Assembly (NCBI GenBank): GCA_947382865.1
Contig: CANDBF010000006.1
Location: 1-53,140 of the forward strand
Source of the DNA: an uncultured Clostridia bacterium
GTDB lineage: Bacteria > Bacillota > Clostridia > Christensenellales > CAG-917
DNA: 53,140 bases
Direction: 5' to 3'
A program made the translations under genes and the position numbers. Positions 1 to 8,243 of the stretch are shown piece by piece. A model generated the notes under the pieces. The model saw nothing but the letters and a program-made list of their open reading frames with translations, was not told the origin of the DNA and did not search any database. The stretch's first letter is position 1. Every line of letters starts with the position of its first letter.

Positions 1-48
1 TCTACACTGTCGTAGACACTCTTTCCCTACACGACGCTCTTCCGATCT
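1..48. other. Illumina adapter (sequencing artefact)
   Basis: The first 48 bases are synthetic. Bases 1-7 (tctacac) are the end of the P5 flow-cell sequence, bases 8-15 (tgtcgtag) sit exactly where an 8-nt i5 index belongs, and bases 16-48 are the standard read-1 sequencing primer ending in cttccgatct. Genomic sequence starts at about base 49. The adapter supplies two of the three bases of the apparent stop codon of the neighbouring glyA fragment, so that stop is not biological. Confidence 0.98.
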
Positions 49-313
49 ATTTAGCTCCGAACAGCTTTTTCGCCCTTTCTATTGCGAGCAGCTCCGCCTT
101 ATCCACAAACTGACAGCCGCCGTAATAGCGCCTTGCGGGATAGCCCTCGGCATACTTGTTGGTATAATAGCTACCTGCCGCCGCCATAACCGCGGGAGAA
201 ACGATATTCTCGCTCGCGATGAGTTCAAGATTGTACCGCTGACGTTCGAGCTCCTGAACCATCGAGGTATACAGCTCCTCGTCAGCCGCTTTAATAAGTT
301 TCAAATCCACCAT
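49..313 (-). CDS. glyA: Serine hydroxymethyltransferase, 5' fragment
   Basis: Only the N-terminal 88 residues are present; the enzyme family is normally about 410-430 residues. It is the PLP enzyme that interconverts serine and glycine while charging tetrahydrofolate with a one-carbon unit, in the cytosol. The fragment carries the family hallmarks [18 protein letters not shown] and RRYYGGC, then [18 protein letters not shown]. The ATG at 313 is preferred over an upstream TTG at 319 because GGAG lies 8 nt before the ATG. Translation ends at 49 only because adapter bases form a TAG at the junction, so the gene is truncated by the contig end and not by mutation. It is the last visible gene of the minus-strand run hslV-hslU-hisS-rseC-trxA-glyA. 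Confidence 0.95.
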
Positions 314-361
314 AATCAAAACTCCGTATTAAAATTATTTTTCCGTAATTGCTTTCGCGGC

Positions 362-676
362 TTATCCTGCGTACTTATCGAGGTATTCGGATATCTGGCT
401 CTTCGCCCTGAAACCTGTAAGCCTTTCTTTCAGCTCGCCGTCCTTGAAAATAAGAAGCGTCGGGATAGAATAAATACCGAACTTCTCCGCCAGCTCGGGA
501 TTTTCGTCCACGTCCACCTTTGCGACCTGCGCTTTATCGGCATAATCGTCTGCGAGCTCCTTTATAGTGGGCGCAAGCATTTTGCAGGGTCCGCACCATG
601 TTGCCCAGAAGTCCACGAGCGTAACGCCGTTTGCCACCGTATCGTCAAAGTTCTGCTTGTTCAAAATCAGTTCCAT
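362..676 (-). CDS. trxA: Thioredoxin
   Basis: A 104-residue cytosolic thioredoxin of normal length, reducing protein disulfides with electrons from thioredoxin reductase (not in the window). The active site WCGPC has its redox cysteines at residues 28 and 31, inside DFWATWCGPCKML, and the cis-proline loop is SIPT at residues 70-73. GGAG precedes the ATG by 6 nt. It lies 25 nt after the RseC-like membrane protein and 48 nt before glyA on the same strand. The neighbouring cysteine-rich membrane protein suggests a redox theme, but that link is inference. Confidence 0.97.
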   Translation of the reverse strand: MELILNKQNFDDTVANGVTLVDFWATWCGPCKMLAPTIKELADDYADKAQVAKVDVDENPELAEKFGIYSIPTLLIFKDGELKERLTGFRAKSQISEYLDKYAG

Positions 677-701
677 ATTATTCTCCTATAAATAAATTTC
701 T

Positions 702-1169
702 TTATTTTAATTTTATAGCGGACGAGTCGCACGCATGCGCAAAACGTTTGTTCGCTTCAAATTCAGCCTCCGAGCCGATCTCCGTCATTTCGGGCGCAAA
801 GCCTTTCTTTTTTCTTATAACGCAAACGTCGATAGGTATTGCGATTGCAAGTCCCGCCGCAAAGCAGGCTGCTCCTATAATCGCAGTAGCCGCCGCGCTC
901 AGAAAGCACCCGATTGCGACTCCTATTGCGGTCAATGCAAGCGGCAAAAGATAAAGAGCCGCAGACAAAACTCTCGTTGAGCGCCTGTACACCTCGACTT
1001 TCACGCAATCGCCCGCGCAAGCGTTAAGAGTATTGACGACTTTCAGCTCGCAATTCGTCCCGTCGTTCGAGGCTCGGCATATATGACATCTGTCGCACTC
1101 TCCGTGCCTCGAGAAGATAACCGTCGCGATATCGCCGTCAACTGTTTTTACTCTGCCGCATTCAAGCAT
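702..1169 (-). CDS. RseC/MucC-like membrane protein
   Basis: A 155-residue protein resembling the SoxR-reducing system protein RseC/MucC family. The N-terminal half has a cysteine cluster within HGECDRCHICR and a further Cys in DGTNCEL, a pattern that could bind metal or act in redox. Two hydrophobic segments follow (roughly residues 70-93 and 95-120), then a charged cytoplasmic tail. The start is uncertain: ATG 1169 overlaps the end of hisS by 8 nt, while a TTG at 1196 lies deeper in hisS without a visible ribosome site. In other bacteria RseC genes are tied to Rnf electron-transport loci. Here the neighbours are hisS and trxA, so its partner is unknown. Confidence 0.75.
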   Translation of the reverse strand: MLECGRVKTVDGDIATVIFSRHGECDRCHICRASNDGTNCELKVVNTLNACAGDCVKVEVYRRSTRVLSAALYLLPLALTAIGVAIGCFLSAAATAIIGAACFAAGLAIAIPIDVCVIRKKKGFAPEMTEIGSEAEFEANKRFAHACDSSAIKLK

Positions 1170-2415
1170 TTTTAATAAAACCCGCGATAGCGTCAAGAGC
1201 GCATTCGCTCTCGCTTCCGTCGCTCATATTCTTTATACGCGCATTTCCGCCGTTTATCTCATCGTCGCCAAGCACAAGGACGAATCTTGCTCCCGACCTG
1301 TCGGCATACTTCATCTGCGCCTTTACGCCGCGCTCCATAATATCCGTTTCCACGCAAAGTCCCTGCGCTCTGAGCTTCATAGCGAGGCTTCTCGCATATG
1401 CCGCGGCGTTTTCGCCGATAGGCGCGATATACAAATCCGTGCTTTCCTTAGGCGCGGACAGTTTTCCCGTGTTTTCCAGCACGAGCAGAAGTCTTTCAAG
1501 TCCCAGTCCGAAGCCGACCGCGGGCGTAGGCTTACCGCCAACCTCTTCGACGAGATTGTTGTATCTTCCGCCGCCGCACACTGTGCCCTGCGCGCCTATA
1601 TCGGTGGAGACGAATTCAAACACGGTGCGCGTATAGTAATCCAGTCCTCTCACAATGCCCGTATTGACCTTAAACGGAATTCCGTATTGCGCAAGCAAAT
1701 CCTGTACGCTATCGAAGTGCGCTTTGCAGTCGTCGCAGAGAAAATCGAGTATCTTAGGCGCCTCTGCGGTTATCCTTTTGCACTTTTCTTCCTTGCAATC
1801 GAGGATTCTGAGAGGATTTTTTTCAAAACGCGCCTTGCACTGTCCGCACATATTTTCCAGATTTTCGCCTATGTAGCGTCTAAGCGCGGCGTTATACTCC
1901 GCGCGGCATTTGGGGCAGCCTATGCTGTTTATATTCAGTTCCAGCGAGTCAAGCCCCGCCGCCGAAAGAAAGGTCGAGGCAAGCGCGATGACCTCCGCGT
2001 CCGCGCTCGGGCTGTCGCTCCCGTAGCACTCCGCTCCGAACTGATGATGCTCGCGCAGTCTGCCGTTCTGCGGCTTTTCATATCTGAAAACGGAAGCGAG
2101 ATAATACGCTTTCATGGGCATTACGCCCTGCGACAGAGCGTTCTCCACAAAGCAGCGCGCCACTCCCGCCGTACCCTCGGGGCGCAGGGTCAGACTTCTG
2201 CCGCCCTTGTCCTCAAATGTATACATTTCCTTTGTGACGATATCCGTCGTCTCGCCCACGCCGCGCAAAAACAGCTCCGTATGCTCGAACATAGGAGTAC
2301 GGATTTCCTTAAATCCGAATTTTGCCGCCGTGCTGCGGGCTATGCTCTCCACGCAGTGCCACTTGTATGCGTCCGACGGAAGCATGTCCTTCGTGCCCTT
2401 TGGAATGCTTATCAT
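1162..2415 (-). CDS. hisS: Histidine-tRNA ligase
   Basis: A 417-residue class II aminoacyl-tRNA synthetase that charges tRNA-His. Class II motif 2 is visible around TLRPEGTAGVAR, the histidine-binding motif as GLDYYTRTVFEF, and motif 3 as GFGLGLERLLL. The C-terminal anticodon-binding domain follows from about residue 325. Between the halves is a cysteine-rich insert (CPKCR, CGQC and CKEEKC), as in many clostridial HisRS. GGAGGG lies before the ATG. It sits 21 nt after hslU and overlaps the start of the RseC-like gene, so it is probably co-transcribed with hslVU. Confidence 0.97.
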   Translation of the reverse strand: MISIPKGTKDMLPSDAYKWHCVESIARSTAAKFGFKEIRTPMFEHTELFLRGVGETTDIVTKEMYTFEDKGGRSLTLRPEGTAGVARCFVENALSQGVMPMKAYYLASVFRYEKPQNGRLREHHQFGAECYGSDSPSADAEVIALASTFLSAAGLDSLELNINSIGCPKCRAEYNAALRRYIGENLENMCGQCKARFEKNPLRILDCKEEKCKRITAEAPKILDFLCDDCKAHFDSVQDLLAQYGIPFKVNTGIVRGLDYYTRTVFEFVSTDIGAQGTVCGGGRYNNLVEEVGGKPTPAVGFGLGLERLLLVLENTGKLSAPKESTDLYIAPIGENAAAYARSLAMKLRAQGLCVETDIMERGVKAQMKYADRSGARFVLVLGDDEINGGNARIKNMSDGSESECALDAIAGFIKNA

Positions 2416-2436
2416 AAAGCCCTCCCGATTTTTAGA

Positions 2437-3780
2437 TTAAATTATATACTTTCGCAGATTGCGCTCTTTAAGCGTAGAAGCCAGATGCTTTTCGACGTAC
2501 GCTTTGTCCACGTCGATTTCCTTCGTCACGTTGTCGTCCGCCTCGTACAGCACGTCTTTAAGCAACGCTTCGAGGACCGCATGCAAGCGGCGCGCGCCGA
2601 GGTTTTCGCTATTCTCGTTCTCCTCGAAAGCCACTCTTGCGATTTCGTCTATCGCGTCGTCCGTAAAATTGAGCTTCACGCCGTCAACTGCGAGCAATTC
2701 TTTGTACTGTTTGAGCACCGCGTTGTCGGGCTCCGTAAGGATTTTGACAAAGTCGTCCTTTGTAAGATTGTCAAGCTCGACCCTGATAGGGAATCTGCCC
2801 TGCAACTCGGGGATTAGGTCCTCCATACGCGAGATGTGGAACGCTCCCGCCGCAACGAACAGGATGAAATCCGTGCGGATAGCGCCGTGCTTCGTCTGCA
2901 CCGTGCTGCCCTCTACGATAGGAAGAATATCCCTCTGCACGCCCTCGCGCGACACGTCCTGACCGTGATGCGCATTCGCGCTGTCGTTTGCGATTTTGTC
3001 TATTTCATCGAGGAAAACCACGCCGTCCTGCTCCGCGCGCTGCAACGCCTCCTGAGTAATCGCGTCATCGTCCACCATCTTCTCGGACTCGGAGGCGACC
3101 ATCATATCCCTCGCCTGCTTGACCGTCATCGTACGCAGCTTGACCGCGCCGCCCGACATGCTCTTTCGCATATCGGCGAATATATTCCCCAGATTTATGG
3201 AATTATCCGATCCGCCCAACGGTATCTGTATGGGCTTGGGCTGAGAATGCATCTGCACCTTTACGTTGACCGTTTCGAGGTGTCCCGCGCGCAGCTCTCT
3301 CAAAAGCTCCTCTTTAAGCTCCGCGTCGCTCTTCTCGGTAGCGTCGGAAGCCTTTTTACGCTCGGGCAGAAGCAGGTTTGCAATCTGGTCCTCTGCTATC
3401 TCGGTGGCTCTTGGAAGAACCTCTTTGTACTTTTCGTCGCGCACCATTCGTATAGACGCTTCCACGAGGTCGCGGATTATGCTCTCCACGTCGCGCCCTA
3501 CGTAACCCACTTCGGTGAACTTAGTTGCCTCTACCTTGACGAAAGGAGCCTTTACGACCTTTGCAAGGCGGCGGGCGATTTCGGTTTTACCGACGCCCGT
3601 AGGACCTTTCATAATAATGTTCTTTGGAGTTATCTCCTCGCGCATCTCGTCGGAGAGCTTGCTCCTGCGATAGCGGTTGCGAAGCGCGATTGCGACGGCG
3701 ACCTTTGCGTCGTGCTGACCTATGATATATCTGTCCAGCTCGGCTACAATTTGCTTGGGGGTCATTACGTTATTGTCCAT
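2437..3780 (-). CDS. hslU: HslU (ClpY) ATPase of the HslVU protease
   Basis: A 447-residue AAA+ unfoldase that feeds substrates into the HslV peptidase. Walker A is GPTGVGKTE (residues 59-67), the pore loop is GYVGRD (about 92-97), Walker B is VVFLDEIDK, and the I-domain lies between them (about 110-230). The C-terminus ends RNLRKYII, matching the hydrophobic tail that docks into HslV. A GAGGT ribosome site precedes the ATG. It follows hslV by 10 nt. In Bacillus the order is xerC(codV)-hslV-hslU-codY; here both xerC and codY are absent and hisS follows. Confidence 0.97.
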   Translation of the reverse strand: MDNNVMTPKQIVAELDRYIIGQHDAKVAVAIALRNRYRRSKLSDEMREEITPKNIIMKGPTGVGKTEIARRLAKVVKAPFVKVEATKFTEVGYVGRDVESIIRDLVEASIRMVRDEKYKEVLPRATEIAEDQIANLLLPERKKASDATEKSDAELKEELLRELRAGHLETVNVKVQMHSQPKPIQIPLGGSDNSINLGNIFADMRKSMSGGAVKLRTMTVKQARDMMVASESEKMVDDDAITQEALQRAEQDGVVFLDEIDKIANDSANAHHGQDVSREGVQRDILPIVEGSTVQTKHGAIRTDFILFVAAGAFHISRMEDLIPELQGRFPIRVELDNLTKDDFVKILTEPDNAVLKQYKELLAVDGVKLNFTDDAIDEIARVAFEENENSENLGARRLHAVLEALLKDVLYEADDNVTKEIDVDKAYVEKHLASTLKERNLRKYII

Positions 3781-3790
3781 TTTTCACCTC

Positions 3791-4324
3791 TCAGACGGTT
3801 TCGACCGTGATATGGTCGTTTGTAAATACGCATATTTCGCTTGCGATTTTAAGCGCGGAGCTTGCTATGCTCCTCGCGTCCATATCCGTATTTGCGGCGA
3901 GCGCGCGTGCGGCTGCTAGCGCGTAGTTTCCGCCGCTGCCTATCGCGCAGATTCCGTTCTCCGGCTCTATAACCTCGCCCGTGCCCGATATCACGAACAG
4001 CGCGTTCGCGTCCGCGGCAATCAGCAGAGCTTCCAGCCTTCTGCCGCCCTTATCCGAGCGCCAAAGCTCGGCAAGCTCGACGGCGGCGCGCATAAGGTTT
4101 CCGCTGTACTTTTGCAGCATAGCCTCGAATTTTTCCGAAAGCGCGAACGCGTCGGACACAGAGCCCGCAAAGCCTACGACGACCTTATCCCCGTAAATGC
4201 GTTTCACCTTGACCGCATTGCCCTTCATAATGACGCTGTCGCCCATAGTGACCTGTCCGTCTCCCGCGATAGCGGTCATTCCGCCGCGCTTGACGGCGCA
4301 AATTGTAGTTCCGCGAAATTCCAT
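3791..4324 (-). CDS. hslV: HslV (ClpQ) peptidase of the HslVU protease
   Basis: A 177-residue N-terminal-nucleophile threonine peptidase forming the proteolytic core capped by HslU. It starts [11 protein letters not shown]: the conserved Thr-Thr pair is at residues 6-7, so a five-residue leader must be removed to expose the catalytic threonine. [20 protein letters not shown] and [16 protein letters not shown] are typical family blocks. GGAGGA lies 7 nt before ATG. Upstream are 433 bp without a gene, filled by hairpins and repeat modules, in the place where xerC stands in Bacillus. Confidence 0.96.
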   Translation of the reverse strand: MEFRGTTICAVKRGGMTAIAGDGQVTMGDSVIMKGNAVKVKRIYGDKVVVGFAGSVSDAFALSEKFEAMLQKYSGNLMRAAVELAELWRSDKGGRRLEALLIAADANALFVISGTGEVIEPENGICAIGSGGNYALAAARALAANTDMDARSIASSALKIASEICVFTNDHITVETV

Positions 4325-4757
4325 AGTTTATTCCTCCGAATTGTCGTGATAAATGTCTTATTGTGTTATTATTCATTCGCTCGCATAGCGAGCTAAGTTT
4401 TCTTTGCAAAGGGTGTACGGCATATACTTGGAATTAAATCATTCCCCCCTTCCGTAAGTTTCCCCCGATCGCGTTCCCCTACTCATACGGGCGGAACCCA
4501 CGTTTTGCGGGGGACGCCTGCGCTCCCGGGCAACAGCCGTAGAGCTCTTATTATTCCACTCGCTCGGGAGCTCACCCTACAAAACAGGGACGTTTTGCGA
4601 GAACCCCGAGAACAACACTGCTCCCTCGCTTGTACAAAGAACGACCCTCGAATCGCCTCTCTCCGCGCCTTGCGCGTCGCAGTGCAGTCTCTTGAAAAGC
4701 GCTCGTTGTTTTCCACCTTATCAATCTTGCGTATAGAGCGTGTGACACTCGGCGCAA
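4325..4757. other. Gene-free interval with hairpins and repeat modules
   Basis: No credible gene lies here. Starting from the hslV side there is a GCTCGC-ATA-GCGAGC hairpin (4379-4393), a GC-rich stretch, an agagctct...cactcgctc module (4541-4566), a caaaac-agggac-gttttg hairpin (4580-4597), a tcgcttgtac motif (4626-4635), a tgcagtctcttgaa...ccaccttatca module (4682-4723) and a gtgtgacactcggcgc module (4739-4754) that stops at the trmFO stop codon. The same modules, in the same order, recur near 17930-18554. The reading frames seen here on either strand are by-products of the repeats. An hslV promoter must lie in this gap but I see no strong match. Confidence 0.8.
4541..4757. repeat. Composite dispersed repeat, copy 1
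   Basis: This copy shares ordered modules with 17931-18554: agagctct..tta..cactcgctc, then tcgcttgtac, then tgcagtctcttgaa followed about 20 nt later by ccaccttatca, and finally a block containing gtgtgacactcggcgc. The last block ends directly against the TAA of trmFO. Read on the strand of trmFO it is therefore a 3'-trailing element. No transposase or flanking target duplication is evident. It could be a structured 3' UTR family, a MITE-like element or decayed sequence; only the resemblance between the loci is observed. Confidence 0.7.
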
Positions 4758-6053
4758 TTAATCTAGCGGCATAGGAATATTCGATATCGACCTATCGTGG
4801 TATGCCTGTTTCCTCTTTTTCTTGTCCCTTACGTCCGTTATCGGCGGCAGTATGCCCAGATTTGCGTTCATAGGCTTAAACTCCGTAGGACAGGTCGATA
4901 TGTATCTGCACAGCGACCCCGTAAGAGTAAATTCGCTCGGCACCTCGTAATCCAGTTCTTTAAGCTCCGACGCTATTGCCTGACCCGCTATCATTCCGCT
5001 CATTATGCTTTCAACGTAGCCCTCTACTCCCGAAAGCTGACCCGCAATATACAGCGGTGATTCGCTCGCTTTGACCCTGAACGTATCCGTCAGCACGTTC
5101 GGCGCGTCGATATAGGTATTGCGGTGCATAACGCCGTATCGCAAAAACTCCGCGTTTTTGAGTGCCGGTATCATCGAAAACACTCTCTTCTGCTCCCCGT
5201 ACGTCAGATTTGTCTGAAACCCGACGAGGTTGAAGCAATCCCCCGCGACGTTCTCGCGGCGCAGCTGAACCACCGCATACGCCTTTTCTCCCGTCTTCGG
5301 ATTTCTGAGACCTACGGGCTTCAATGGACCGAACCTTATCGTATCGCTGCCGCGCTTTGCCATCTCCTCAATCGGCATACAGCCGTCGAAAAACTCCTTC
5401 TTCTCGAAGTCGTGAAGCACGACCGTCTGCGCGTTGACCAGCTCGTTGTAAAAAGCCTCGTACTCCTCTTTCTGCATAGGCAGATTAAGATAGTCGTCTC
5501 CGCCCTTGCCGTATCTGCCGCCGAAATATGCGTTGTCGTAATCTATGCTGTCGGCGGACACGATAGGAGCTATGGCGTCGTAAAAATACAGCCTCCGTTT
5601 CCCGCTTATTCCGCCGATCAGTCCTGCCATAGCGTCCGACGTAAGCGGGCCCGTAGCGACCACCGTAGGCGAGCCGTCGAGCTCACAGACCTCTTCTCTT
5701 ATCAGCTCGAAGCCCTGATATGAGTTAAGCTCTCTTTCAACGAGCTCGGAAAACTTTTCTCTGTCCACCGCAAGCGCGCTTCCCGAGGGCACTCGCGCCT
5801 CCCGCGCAAGCGGAAGCAGCCTGCACCCAAGATATTTGAGTTCCTCTTTCAGAAGCCCCGACGCGGTTGTCGGCTCCTCGGATTTGAGAGAATTGGAGCA
5901 TACGAGCTCCGCCAGTCTGTCCGTCTTGTGCGCGCCCGTGCTTCGTTTGGGACGCATCTCGTACATTTTCACAAAAAAGCCGTTATCGAGCAGCTGCAAA
6001 GCGCATTCGCACCCCGCAAGTCCGCCGCCTATCACCTTGACGGTATTACTCAT
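4758..6053 (-). CDS. trmFO: TrmFO, folate-dependent tRNA U54 methyltransferase
   Basis: A 431-residue flavoprotein that makes ribothymidine-54 in tRNA using methylene-tetrahydrofolate and FADH2. The FAD dinucleotide motif is VIGGGLAGCECA (residues 7-18). LVCSNSLKSEE places Cys52 at the position of the catalytic Cys53 of the B. subtilis enzyme, and FDGCMPIEEMA contains the second conserved cysteine. AGQLSGVEGYVES is a C-terminal FAD-contact block. It overlaps the end of topA by 8 nt, the usual topA-trmFO coupling in Bacillota. The stop codon is immediately followed by a dispersed repeat. Confidence 0.97.
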   Translation of the reverse strand: MSNTVKVIGGGLAGCECALQLLDNGFFVKMYEMRPKRSTGAHKTDRLAELVCSNSLKSEEPTTASGLLKEELKYLGCRLLPLAREARVPSGSALAVDREKFSELVERELNSYQGFELIREEVCELDGSPTVVATGPLTSDAMAGLIGGISGKRRLYFYDAIAPIVSADSIDYDNAYFGGRYGKGGDDYLNLPMQKEEYEAFYNELVNAQTVVLHDFEKKEFFDGCMPIEEMAKRGSDTIRFGPLKPVGLRNPKTGEKAYAVVQLRRENVAGDCFNLVGFQTNLTYGEQKRVFSMIPALKNAEFLRYGVMHRNTYIDAPNVLTDTFRVKASESPLYIAGQLSGVEGYVESIMSGMIAGQAIASELKELDYEVPSEFTLTGSLCRYISTCPTEFKPMNANLGILPPITDVRDKKKRKQAYHDRSISNIPMPLD

Positions 6054-8178
6054 TGCTTTCGCCGTTCTCGCTTTCTTCGACGGCTACAAGCTCCCTGTGC
6101 TTGCACTGCTTGTCCGTACAGGAATAATAGGTCTTTCCGTCGCGCTTTACAACCTTCATAGTCTTTCCGCACTCGGGACAGAAATAAGGCGCGGGAATAT
6201 CCCAGCTTATAAAATCGCAGTTAGGATAATTCGTACACCCGTAAAAGGTCTTGCCCGACTTGGATATACGCTTGCTCACGTCGCCGCCGCATTTGGGACA
6301 CTTTCCTACGACCTCGACTATCTTCTTTATATTTTTGCATTTAGGATAGTTCGGGCACGCGAGGAAGGGACCGTATTTGCCGTGGCGTACGACCATCTTC
6401 GCGCCGCACTTATCGCAAACGACGTCGCTCTCCTCATCGGGGAGGTGCGTTCCTCCGCTCGATTTCGCCGCTCTGTCCAAAAACTTTTTGAGTCTTGGAT
6501 AAAACGCTCCTATAAGCTCGTCCCATTGCTGGTTTCCGTCCGCGATTTTATCCAGCGCGCCTTCCAGCCTCGCGGTGAAATCCAAGCTCATAATATCGGG
6601 AAAATTGTTCTCCATATACTCGCTTACCGCCTCGCCGAGCTGAGTGGGCGCAATGGCCTTCTGCTGTTTTTCCGTGTACTCGCGCTTGGAGAGCACGGAA
6701 ATAATCGAAGCATACGTTGACGGTCTTCCGATGCCGTTCTCTTCCAGAGCCTTGACAAGCGTAGCGTCATTATATCTCGCAGGCGGCTTTGTGAATTTCT
6801 GCTCGGATAGCACGTCCTCGAGGTTCAGTTTGTCACCCTCGTTGAGGTCGGGCATAGTATCCACTTCCTTGTTGTCATCGTCCTCCTCGACGGTTGCGGA
6901 ATATACGGCGGTATAGCCCTTGAATTTCACGCTCTTGCCCTTTACGACAAAGCCGAGGCTTTCAGAGCCGCTCGTCCCCAGAATATGCACGCGCATAGTG
7001 TTGTACAGAGCGTTTGCCATCTGTGAAGCCATATATCTCTCATAAATCAGCTTGTAGAGACGGAACGCGTCCCTGTCCAGCTTGCCTTCGAGGGATTTGG
7101 GAGTTCTGTTGAGATCGATAGGTCTTATAGCTTCGTGCGCGTCCTGTGCGTTCTCGCTCGTCTTATACACGTTGGGCGACTTGGGCGCGTATTCGCTGCC
7201 GTAGTTCTCGGCGATATATCCCAGCGTAGCCTTTGCAAAGTCCGGCGAAATCCTTACGCTGTCCGTCCTTATGTAGGTGATAAGCGCGTGCTGTCCCTCA
7301 CCCTCGATGTTTACGCCCTCGTACAGCGACTGCGCCACGCGGCTCGTGCGGTCGGCGGTCATATTCAGCTTATGACTCGCCTCCTGCTGCATCGTGGAGG
7401 TTGTAAACGGAGGCGCGGGCTTTGAAGTGGACACGCTCTTTTTCACTTCGTCCACAACATAGTCGCATTCGCGCATAAAGTTGGTGATGATCGCCGCTTC
7501 GTCCGCGTTGGTGACCTTTATCTTTTTGCCGTTGCTCTCCTGCAAGGCGGCGTTGAATATATTCGCCTTTGTCTTTTTCGCGCCTATTTTGAGAAGAAGC
7601 GCGCTGATATTCCAATACTCCTCGGGCTTGAAGGCGCGGATTTCCTTTTCCCTGTCCACAATCATTTTGAGCGCCGCGGACTGTACGCGTCCCGCCGACA
7701 GACCCGGTTTGAGCTTTCTAGAAAGTATCGGCGATATTTTATAGCCGACGAGTCTGTCTAGAACCCTGCGCGCCTGCTGGCTGTCCACAAGGTCCATATT
7801 TATTTCCCTCGGCTGCTGCATTGCGGCGCGGACGGCTTTGGGAGATATCTCGTTAAACTCGATACGCACCTTGTCGCCCTCTACTCCGAGCACGTTTTTA
7901 AGATGCCAGCTGATAGCCTCGCCCTCGCGGTCGGGGTCGGTCGCGAGATAAACTACGTCGTATTTTTTGACCGCCTGCGAAAGCTGTTTTATTATGGCTT
8001 CCTTATCCTGCGACACAACGTACTGCGGCTTATAGCCGTTGTCTATATCTATGCCCAACGACCTTTGCGGAAGGTCGCACACATGTCCTTTCGATGCGAG
8101 CACCGTAGCCTCGCCGCCCAGATATTTTTCGATAGTCTTTGCCTTGTGCGGCGACTCGACAATAATAAGCTGTTTCAT
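6046..8178 (-). CDS. topA: DNA topoisomerase I
   Basis: A 710-residue type IA topoisomerase that relaxes negative supercoils. The Toprim domain is N-terminal (VESPHKAKTIEKYL, then DPDREGEA at residues 81-88), and the catalytic tyrosine is Tyr302 in ITYIRTDSVRIS. After about residue 575 come three four-cysteine zinc modules (CDKCGAKM, CPKCGGD, CPECGKTM, each with a second Cys pair). GGAG precedes the ATG. It is 65 nt downstream of dprA in the conserved dprA-topA-trmFO order. Confidence 0.97.
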   Translation of the reverse strand: MKQLIIVESPHKAKTIEKYLGGEATVLASKGHVCDLPQRSLGIDIDNGYKPQYVVSQDKEAIIKQLSQAVKKYDVVYLATDPDREGEAISWHLKNVLGVEGDKVRIEFNEISPKAVRAAMQQPREINMDLVDSQQARRVLDRLVGYKISPILSRKLKPGLSAGRVQSAALKMIVDREKEIRAFKPEEYWNISALLLKIGAKKTKANIFNAALQESNGKKIKVTNADEAAIITNFMRECDYVVDEVKKSVSTSKPAPPFTTSTMQQEASHKLNMTADRTSRVAQSLYEGVNIEGEGQHALITYIRTDSVRISPDFAKATLGYIAENYGSEYAPKSPNVYKTSENAQDAHEAIRPIDLNRTPKSLEGKLDRDAFRLYKLIYERYMASQMANALYNTMRVHILGTSGSESLGFVVKGKSVKFKGYTAVYSATVEEDDDNKEVDTMPDLNEGDKLNLEDVLSEQKFTKPPARYNDATLVKALEENGIGRPSTYASIISVLSKREYTEKQQKAIAPTQLGEAVSEYMENNFPDIMSLDFTARLEGALDKIADGNQQWDELIGAFYPRLKKFLDRAAKSSGGTHLPDEESDVVCDKCGAKMVVRHGKYGPFLACPNYPKCKNIKKIVEVVGKCPKCGGDVSKRISKSGKTFYGCTNYPNCDFISWDIPAPYFCPECGKTMKVVKRDGKTYYSCTDKQCKHRELVAVEESENGESNE

Positions 8179-8243
8179 TCAATCTCCTAGTAGCTGTAAT
8201 TTATTTTTGGTATAGATTGTATAACAAATACCCGCCCTGCGCG

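Noticed and set aside
1687..2817. Long plus-strand frame (376 codons) across hisS and hslU
   Set aside because: It is antisense to two certain genes; long antisense frames are expected from their codon bias. The same applies to 2836-3810 and to the minus-strand frame over gldA (24701-25867).
4483..4774. Small overlapping reading frames on both strands between trmFO and hslV
   Set aside because: No ribosome sites or family resemblance; they fall on hairpins and repeat modules.
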